From Clostridiales bacterium (GTDB lineage Bacteria > Bacillota > Clostridia > Saccharofermentanales > Saccharofermentanaceae): a stretch of 64,000 nucleotides of DNA. Below the pieces are notes generated by a model that did not search any database, was not told the origin of the DNA, and was given only the letters and a program-made list of their open reading frames with translations. This document shows positions 59,535 through 64,000 of this stretch, in pieces; position 1 is the stretch's first letter, and each line of letters begins with the position of its first letter. Both the position numbers and the translations under genes were made by a program. The DNA lies in contig JAFWMQ010000014.1 of NCBI GenBank assembly GCA_017510605.1, positions 62,001 to 126,000 on the forward strand. The letters run 5' to 3'.

Positions 59535-59753
59535 TTATTTTTTGTCACTGATCAACTTCTTTGCTAAAGTTACAGCTGCTTTATCGGCTACTTCTGCGCT
59601 TTCAGGTATTTTACTGAACTCTATCACAATATACTTGGGCGCATTATTCTTCATGATTACAGCTGCACCCTTCTCATCTACAAGCCTAGCAACCTTTGAA
59701 AAATTCTGATTTGCTTCCGTTATTGATATTAAAGTATCGGTACTGATCATCAT
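59535..59753 (-). CDS. Phd/YefM-type antitoxin without an adjacent toxin
   Basis: 72 residues with the Phd/YefM start (TLISITEANQNFSKVARLVD) and the AAVIMKNNAPKYIVIEF strand. ATG 59753 follows AAGGAGG by 8 nt. Such proteins bind their own promoter and neutralise a RelE- or Doc-type toxin, usually encoded directly downstream. Here the downstream sequence holds repeats and a structured RNA region and no toxin frame, so it is an orphan or a repressor in its own right. Confidence 0.85.
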   Translation of the reverse strand: MMISTDTLISITEANQNFSKVARLVDEKGAAVIMKNNAPKYIVIEFSKIPESAEVADKAAVTLAKKLISDKK

Positions 59754-59775
59754 AATACTTACCTCCTTGCTAGAT

Positions 59776-59804
59776 ATTATAGTTAGATTGTAGCTATAAT
59801 TCAA
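59776..59804 (-). promoter_or_regulatory. Promoter and likely operator of the Phd-type gene
   Basis: Minus-strand -35 TTGAAT (59799-59804) and -10 TATAAT (59776-59781) are 17 nt apart. The inverted repeat ATTATAG...CTATAAT (59776-59782, 59794-59800) overlaps both, as expected for autoregulation. Confidence 0.75.
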
Positions 59805-59938
59805 CCTATAATTATATTCTTTGCTTTGCAGTATTTGACGATAGGCTTAGATTATCAGATTATGCGGACACCTTATTTGAGAACGAAAAAGCCCCTGATT
59901 TCTCAGAGACTTATGAGACGTATATTCTGAATAGATAA

Positions 59939-59960
59939 GAGGGGGCGATTAAGCCCCCTC
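59939..59960. terminator. GC-rich hairpin after the immunity-like gene
   Basis: GAGGGGGC and GCCCCCTC form a perfect 8-bp stem with a 6-nt loop about 50 bp behind the minus-strand gene at 60008. The T-run is weak. Confidence 0.6.
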
Positions 59961-60007
59961 GATAAGAAAAAAGCTGAAATTACTCTGCAGCCACATTACT
60001 ATGCATA

Positions 60008-60556
60008 TCAAGGTTTATACCAGTGATTTGCGTATTCTTTTATGAACTGCCCCATAACAGACTTAAACACTTCTTCTGGTATACTCGTATAGCCTTTTTG
60101 TGATATGAATTCAATGCCATCTTCAGCATCAGTATTATCCCAAGATAGCTCAACATCACTTCCGATAAGCGCAAAATACACATCAGCAAGGTATGCGCCT
60201 GATGATGCAGGATGCCATCTGTGTCTTGAATTCCAATTTGAGAGCTTATCATAATAAGCATCGAACTCGTCTATGTCATCTGTATCAAAATCACGGGCAT
60301 TATTGTCCTTTTCTGCAATACAGGCTCCTTTAACATCATAAGGAAACGGATCTTCAGACATATTCTTAAGAAAATCACTGAGCCAGACTACAAGATCATT
60401 CAAATTCCATCGTGTTGTATACTTTGCTCCATCGTGAATGTATTCAAGCAAATTTATGCCTTCAACATACATAGAGAGTTCTGTTTCTCGAGTATCATCA
60501 AAGAACGAATAACCTATAGCAAATTTGCTTTTGTCTCCAATTATGCAGTTGTTCAT
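60008..60556 (-). CDS. Immunity-like hypothetical protein
   Basis: 182 residues, strongly acidic and Trp/Tyr-rich (WNLNDLVVWLSDFLKNM, DFDTDDIDEFDAYYDKLSNW, RHRWHPASSGAYLADVYFAL). It starts 1 bp after the stop of the toxin-like gene, and that gene's end carries its GAGAGG ribosome-binding site. Small acidic proteins coupled behind toxin domains are typically immunity proteins; this role is inferred from composition and position. Confidence 0.65.
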   Translation of the reverse strand: MNNCIIGDKSKFAIGYSFFDDTRETELSMYVEGINLLEYIHDGAKYTTRWNLNDLVVWLSDFLKNMSEDPFPYDVKGACIAEKDNNARDFDTDDIDEFDAYYDKLSNWNSRHRWHPASSGAYLADVYFALIGSDVELSWDNTDAEDGIEFISQKGYTSIPEEVFKSVMGQFIKEYANHWYKP

Positions 60557-60557
60557 A

Positions 60558-60986
60558 TTACTTTTTACCTCTCAACAGTCTACTATATTCTGCTCTCGAT
60601 ATCTTGTTTGCTTCAAGCAACCTTCTTAATATACTGGAAGGAATATCTCTTGGCTTTGATACTTCATATGCGTGATATCCGTTCTGCGGAGTATTATCCG
60701 GCATAAACTTAACCACTTTTCCTTCATCAGTAACATTATATACCTCCTTGCCATCATGAATTCCGGTATCAAGAAGTCTTTGGCCTTCAGCTTGCGTTTT
60801 GATTGGATTTTCACTTCCCCAATTGGAACCTGGCTCATGTTTGCGAATTGGCACATAAGTAGGTGGCACAACGTCCGAGAGCAATTCGTTAATACTTACC
60901 TGATTGGGATAGATGTATTCTTCTAAATTTGTCTGTGGAGATCCACTGGATCCGTGTCCTTCGCCACTATTGCTTGTAGAGCACAT
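60558..60986 (-). CDS. Toxin-domain-like small protein
   Basis: 142 residues. The first 60 residues are Ser/Gly/Pro-rich and unstructured; the C-terminal 85 (GSNWGSENPIKTQAEGQRLL, VYNVTDEGKVVKFMPDN, NGYHAYEVSKPRDIP) are compact and end in a basic LLRGKK tail. The architecture recalls the C-terminal toxin modules of polymorphic toxins, here as a free-standing gene without a secretion domain. ATG 60986 overlaps the upstream stop (TGATG) and has GGAGG 9 nt before it. No catalytic motif is recognised. Confidence 0.6.
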   Translation of the reverse strand: MCSTSNSGEGHGSSGSPQTNLEEYIYPNQVSINELLSDVVPPTYVPIRKHEPGSNWGSENPIKTQAEGQRLLDTGIHDGKEVYNVTDEGKVVKFMPDNTPQNGYHAYEVSKPRDIPSSILRRLLEANKISRAEYSRLLRGKK

Positions 60987-61714
60987 CAGCAATCACCTCC
61001 CAATAATCTGTTTCTCGAAAGAAGCATGTTATCAGGAATCTGTATATCAATGCCCTTTTTTACCGCATAATCACATATTTCATATACTTTATCTAAATCA
61101 GGAGATGAAGTATAAACGATTATGGATTGCAGCTTATTAAGACGATCAACGGTATACTTTATTGATTCTATAAGTATTGGTTGTTGTTCTGGATCTCCCA
61201 TAGGACCTTTAAGATTAAATGCCACCACGGTACAGTCTTCCATCCCATCAAGCATATACTTCATTTCATGAAGATTTGCGCATGACACTAAAGGAATGAC
61301 TACAGCATTGAGATTCATTGTCAACCATATCGCAACTATCCTTGAGCGGAATTGTCTGTGTTCGTTTTCTATTTCTGGAATATCACCACACTTTGAATAA
61401 TCCGGAGCTATAAAAAATCTAACACTGGCAAATCTTTCAAGATAGAACTCCTGCAGCTCTTTCACGCCGTAATAGATTGCATTCCAAAGGCCATATAAGC
61501 CATCAAAAAACAAATCATACTCAAAAAAGGAGAGTGCCGTATTAGGCGTCATATTATAGGTGCACGGCTGACTATAGGTGGCAAGATAATCAATATGCGG
61601 TATGGTACTACACCGTACATATGGCATATCCAAATCACCAATTTTATAAGTCAGGTTTGTATAATCAAGAATACCAAGATTAAGCAGTTTTCTAAGGTTT
61701 TTCTTTCTCTTCAT
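60986..61714 (-). CDS. DUF4417 protein
   Basis: 242 residues. The central part fits DUF4417: SFFEYDLFFDGLYGLWNAIY, VRFFIAPDYSKCGDIPEIEN, SRIVAIWLTMNLNAVVIPLV, CTVVAFNLKGPMGD, IVYTSSPD. The domain occurs in phages and mobile elements; its activity is unknown to me. It is first in a three-gene operon with the toxin-like and immunity-like genes, joined by overlapping stop/start codons, which implies stoichiometric co-expression. Confidence 0.8.
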   Translation of the reverse strand: MKRKKNLRKLLNLGILDYTNLTYKIGDLDMPYVRCSTIPHIDYLATYSQPCTYNMTPNTALSFFEYDLFFDGLYGLWNAIYYGVKELQEFYLERFASVRFFIAPDYSKCGDIPEIENEHRQFRSRIVAIWLTMNLNAVVIPLVSCANLHEMKYMLDGMEDCTVVAFNLKGPMGDPEQQPILIESIKYTVDRLNKLQSIIVYTSSPDLDKVYEICDYAVKKGIDIQIPDNMLLSRNRLLGGDC

Positions 61715-61801
61715 AATAACACCTCGGAATAGAATAATTATTGTTCATGGATAACCCCCTCTCTGAACAATTACAATTGCCTTAAACTTACATTAAAAGC
61801 T

Positions 61802-61830
61802 TTGACAACATCTCCGAAGTGACCTATACT
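61802..61830 (+). promoter_or_regulatory. Consensus promoter for a small RNA
   Basis: Plus-strand -35 TTGACA (61802-61807), 17-nt spacer, -10 TATACT (61825-61830). There is no plus-strand gene downstream, only the terminator hairpin about 45 nt past the predicted start. Confidence 0.75.
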
Positions 61831-61836
61831 GCTTTC

Positions 61837-61908
61837 ATACGTTCGAAGGATAGATATATCCGGAGAATTTACAGTCATAAATGGTCGCAACATTTATGGC
61901 TGTTTTTT
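61837..61908 (+). ncRNA. Candidate small RNA of about 70 nt
   Basis: The transcript predicted from the promoter at 61802-61830 has a small hairpin GGATA-GATA-TATCC and then a 13-bp terminator stem (61871-61883 with 61891-61903, one G-U pair) followed by six T. It encodes no evident peptide. It lies between convergent-looking minus-strand genes (PIN gene end, DUF4417 start) and runs opposite to both, so it could be an RNA regulator or antitoxin for the adjacent conflict genes. Confidence 0.65.
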
Positions 61909-61933
61909 ATCAAAGCTGCTGAATACAATCATT

Positions 61934-62440
61934 TCAACCATCTCCTTTCCTTTTTAGTCTCTTATCTATCTCATCTTGCGGAAGCCTAACAACACCGCCG
62001 TTAAGCTCACTAAGTTTGCATAAACAATCCTCGTATTCGGCTTTGGTAATATGTTTCCCGACAATAAGCTCATCAAGAATCTTCAGCGTCCCCATAATTT
62101 GAACTTTTTCAGCCTGAGCCGCTTTTCTAAGATTCAAATCACCTGTCAGTAAAACTATTTCTCTGTTCTTGGCAATTGCTAAAGCAATGCAGTCGTGATT
62201 AGAAAGCCTTTTATACGTTAAACTATATCCTTCAGCAAGCTGATACTCTTCTATGTTCATATCAGTACCTTTGAGACCAAGTTCAACAAGTCTGTTGTTA
62301 AGCCCTTCTGGTACAAGCAGTTCTTCGTTTATAGTGCTGTTTTCCATTAGGTATACATATTGCAGTTTAAACGGAAGATCGAGTCTTTCAATCTTCATGA
62401 AGTCAATCCAGACATTTGTATCACTGCTGATATACTCCAT
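61934..62440 (-). CDS. PIN-domain-like protein, partner of the XRE-IrrE protease
   Basis: About 168 residues. The PIN fold is suggested by SSDTNVWIDFM at the start (first acidic site), a middle NHDCIALAIAKNREIVLLTGD (second and third acidic sites) and LRKAAQ. Such proteins are ribonucleases, often toxins. The start is ATG 62440 (1 bp past the upstream stop) or GTG 62449 (overlapping by 8 bp). Pairing with an XRE-ImmA/IrrE gene is known from several toxin-antitoxin or defence modules. Confidence 0.8.
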   Translation of the reverse strand: MEYISSDTNVWIDFMKIERLDLPFKLQYVYLMENSTINEELLVPEGLNNRLVELGLKGTDMNIEEYQLAEGYSLTYKRLSNHDCIALAIAKNREIVLLTGDLNLRKAAQAEKVQIMGTLKILDELIVGKHITKAEYEDCLCKLSELNGGVVRLPQDEIDKRLKRKGDG

Positions 62441-62441
62441 C

Positions 62442-63482
62442 TCAGGCACCTATCTTATAGCACCCTTCTTCAACATACTTATAAGATTCATTCAGTAACT
62501 CAGCACCTTTCTGAATGCTTATCTCTTGTTGTGTTACGGCTCGAAATACTAACTGTCTGAACAATTGTGGTTCTTCTTTATCAAACTTGGCAAATTCCCT
62601 TTTACGCCAACCTTTTAAATTTAGGAATTTATAAAAACCGACTTCTGCTGACTCATTAATTACATTGCATTGAACAGCTCTTTTTACGAGTTGCTGCAAT
62701 GATATTCCATATTCATTACAAGTCGCAACCATGTCAAATGAAACACTATTCCTGTGCGGTCCCAATTCGCGTATCACATCGTCATGCGGAATAAGAAAAG
62801 CACCAGCAATTTTAGTTGCCTCCTTCTCTATTTCTTTTTCATCAATTACCTTATCCCATGCAAACATAAGATGAGCAAGTTCATGAATAATAGTAGTACG
62901 CTTTCGTTGATCACTAATATTTTTATTAATAACTATGTACGGACAGTTATTTACGCTTCCGTTCATACCTGCGAAATTATCATCATCAATATCCAATTCA
63001 AGTAAAAGAAACCCCTTATTCTCAAGAAGTACGGATATTTTTCCAATCGGTCCTGATTCTGCAATGCCGAGTCTTTCCCTTAGTTTTCTTGCATTACTTT
63101 CATAATCATCCGACAAAGTGATCTTCTTGTATATAGGAGCAGCCGGAATGACTTCGCCGCCCAAAAAATCAACAACGGTGAAAAACCTATCAAAGTATTC
63201 CTCTACACATTCTCTGATGAATTCCTGTCTTTCCTTGCCAAAAGTAGAGTTTTTTCTAAATTCAGCATGCTTAAATTTAAGATCAGAATTACGAGATCTA
63301 AGGAAATCTGCAGGCTTACAACCTAAAGCAGCGGCTAACTTCTTTATTATGTCCATATCCGGAGTTCTAGTTCCTGCTTCATAATTGGTAATAGCCATAG
63401 GAGTGAGACCGCTTATTTCAGAAAGCTTTCTCTTAGTAAGATTATTCTTTAATCGATAATACTTTAAGTTTTTACTGAACAT
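62442..63482 (-). CDS. XRE regulator fused to an ImmA/IrrE metallopeptidase
   Basis: 346 residues. The N-terminal HTH (LKYYRLKNNLTKRKLSEISG, then LTPMAITNYEAGTRTP) binds DNA. The peptidase domain (about 140-300) carries the zinc motif HELAHLMFAW with a downstream Glu-rich EIEKEATKIAGAFLIP that supplies the third ligand. ATG 63482 has AAGGAGG 9 nt upstream; the longer in-frame start lacks support. In ICEs and phages ImmA-type enzymes cleave repressors; here the HTH is on the same chain and a PIN protein follows, as in antitoxin/toxin pairs. Confidence 0.9.
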   Translation of the reverse strand: MFSKNLKYYRLKNNLTKRKLSEISGLTPMAITNYEAGTRTPDMDIIKKLAAALGCKPADFLRSRNSDLKFKHAEFRKNSTFGKERQEFIRECVEEYFDRFFTVVDFLGGEVIPAAPIYKKITLSDDYESNARKLRERLGIAESGPIGKISVLLENKGFLLLELDIDDDNFAGMNGSVNNCPYIVINKNISDQRKRTTIIHELAHLMFAWDKVIDEKEIEKEATKIAGAFLIPHDDVIRELGPHRNSVSFDMVATCNEYGISLQQLVKRAVQCNVINESAEVGFYKFLNLKGWRKREFAKFDKEEPQLFRQLVFRAVTQQEISIQKGAELLNESYKYVEEGCYKIGA

Positions 63483-63721
63483 AGGCTGTTCCTCCTTCTG
63501 TTTATATTTTACGCAATTTTCAGAAAAAGTAAACAGTTTGATTAAGAGATTAATATGCGCAACTAGACTGAGGCGCAGAGATGCCTTATGGCTCAAATGG
63601 GACGCCACAGACTTTGACAGTAAAACTGATTATTAGCTGATCCAAAGACTACACTAGGATAAAAATATAATAATATGCCTGCTTATCTAATCCTTCTATA
63701 GTCGGATTCTGTCATCCGTAC

Positions 63722-64000
63722 TATCCTCTTTCATCCAGAACTTTCTGTGCCCTGTCCTGAGCTATCTTGATGACTGCATCAAGATCCTTCTGACCCAGAA
63801 AGTATGCAGGCATCTCTTCAATAAGGATTATGTTGATCTCTGAATCTGCATTGATCATATTTGAACAGCTTAAGAGAATACTTTCGAGTTATTAATATCG
63901 TCTTTTGTAAACTTCACTTTGTTAGCACTGAAATCGTCGTCACGGTTGTTGCAGAACTTAATTGCTCCATCACCGGCAGCTTTGAAGGCATTACGATTAA
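63722..64000 (-). pseudogene. Remnant of an extracellular sugar-binding protein gene
   Basis: Read on the minus strand, one frame gives FKAAGDGAIKFCNNRDDDFS and ends at a stop near 63890; another frame then gives INIILIEEMPAYFLGQKDLD and KIAQDRAQKVLDERG up to a stop at 63722. The second piece is the typical C-terminus of family 1 solute-binding proteins (ending in an x-ILxxE...F-x-G-x-K pattern). The two pieces are out of frame and sequence between them seems lost. The 5' part lies outside the window. Confidence 0.65.

Larger units (their letters stand above)
57658..64000. mobile_element. Second integrative element at the same site, right end not seen (element 2)
   Basis: It starts at the junction core with its own arm repeats and integrase. 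Following genes are of conflict type (antitoxin, toxin/immunity-like, PIN, IrrE protease). No third core is seen before 64000, so the right boundary is unknown and some of the rightmost sequence (a broken solute-binding-protein gene) may be older chromosome or other debris. Confidence 0.6.

Noticed and set aside
59826..59928. Plus-strand frame ending in SETYETYILNR
   Set aside because: Protein-like over about 33 codons but without start, ribosome-binding site or recognisable family; possibly a remnant, not reported as a gene.
1..64000. CRISPR arrays
   Set aside because: No regularly spaced repeats of 24-40 bp and no cas genes were seen; the repeats present are short arm sites, iterons and att cores.

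Overview
The window looks like chromosomal DNA of a Clostridia-class Firmicute, probably an anaerobic gut or rumen member of the Eubacteriales. The evidence is a strong AGGAGG ribosome-binding-site signature, lipobox lipoproteins, the Firmicute order rpsF-ssb-rpsR / rplI-dnaB-tilS-hpt-ftsH, an ABC importer of the BMP (basic membrane protein) nucleoside family with xpt beside it, and several c-di-GMP proteins. I cannot name a genus from sequence alone.

Layout. 1-31 kb is ordinary backbone, mostly on the minus strand: a purine salvage and uptake operon (xpt, BMP lipoprotein, ATPase, two permeases); a malQ-glpK-transporter-SseB operon; divergent prfC; a glycoside hydrolase family 3 lipoprotein apparently inserted behind ftsH; the ftsH-hpt-tilS-dnaB-rplI and rpsR-ssb-rpsF groups; an unusual Sua5 fusion; prfA; a polytopic membrane protein; the first of two related HD-GYP proteins; and tRNA-Val(GAC). 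31-47 kb is a patchwork of accessory genes and scars: a lone prepilin, a nuclease/phosphatase, an acyltransferase, an ABC exporter with its XRE regulator, a chimeric integrase fragment, a truncated lipoprotein with an IS3-like end, an EAL protein, a GGDEF protein cut off by an adhesin (MBG) fragment, a double-glycine leader peptide, an AraC/GyrI pair, and the second HD-GYP protein.

47.4-64 kb is a tandem set of integrative elements in the 3' half of a tRNA-Thr(UGU) gene. A perfect 47-bp direct repeat (47413-47459 and 57658-57704) bounds a complete 10.2-kb element. It has integrase, a repressor/Cro-like pair, an excisionase-like protein, a CHC2/TOPRIM/DUF927 primase-helicase, a DUF1071 annealing protein, HNH nuclease and a DUF1492 regulator, but no capsid, tail or conjugation genes, so it resembles a phage satellite. 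A second element with its own integrase begins at 57705 and runs off the window. Each integrase has its own 11-bp-period direct repeats next to the att cores (TTGCCCCCAT for the first, GTTAACCAAA for the second). The second repeat type also lies left of the first core, at the integrase scar at 35.1 kb, and at 38.7 kb, so at least three integrations or remnants of this family are recorded here.

The second element carries mainly conflict-type cargo: an orphan Phd antitoxin, a DUF4417 / toxin-like / immunity-like operon with coupled starts, an XRE-ImmA/IrrE protease with a PIN protein, and two plus-strand RNA candidates. One RNA is a strongly structured region (59214-59437) whose long helices are completed by G-U pairs only on the plus strand. 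The other is a roughly 70-nt RNA (61837-61908) with a consensus promoter and an intrinsic terminator. These are the best candidates for undescribed biology here. All function calls rest on reading the sequence; no database search was possible.
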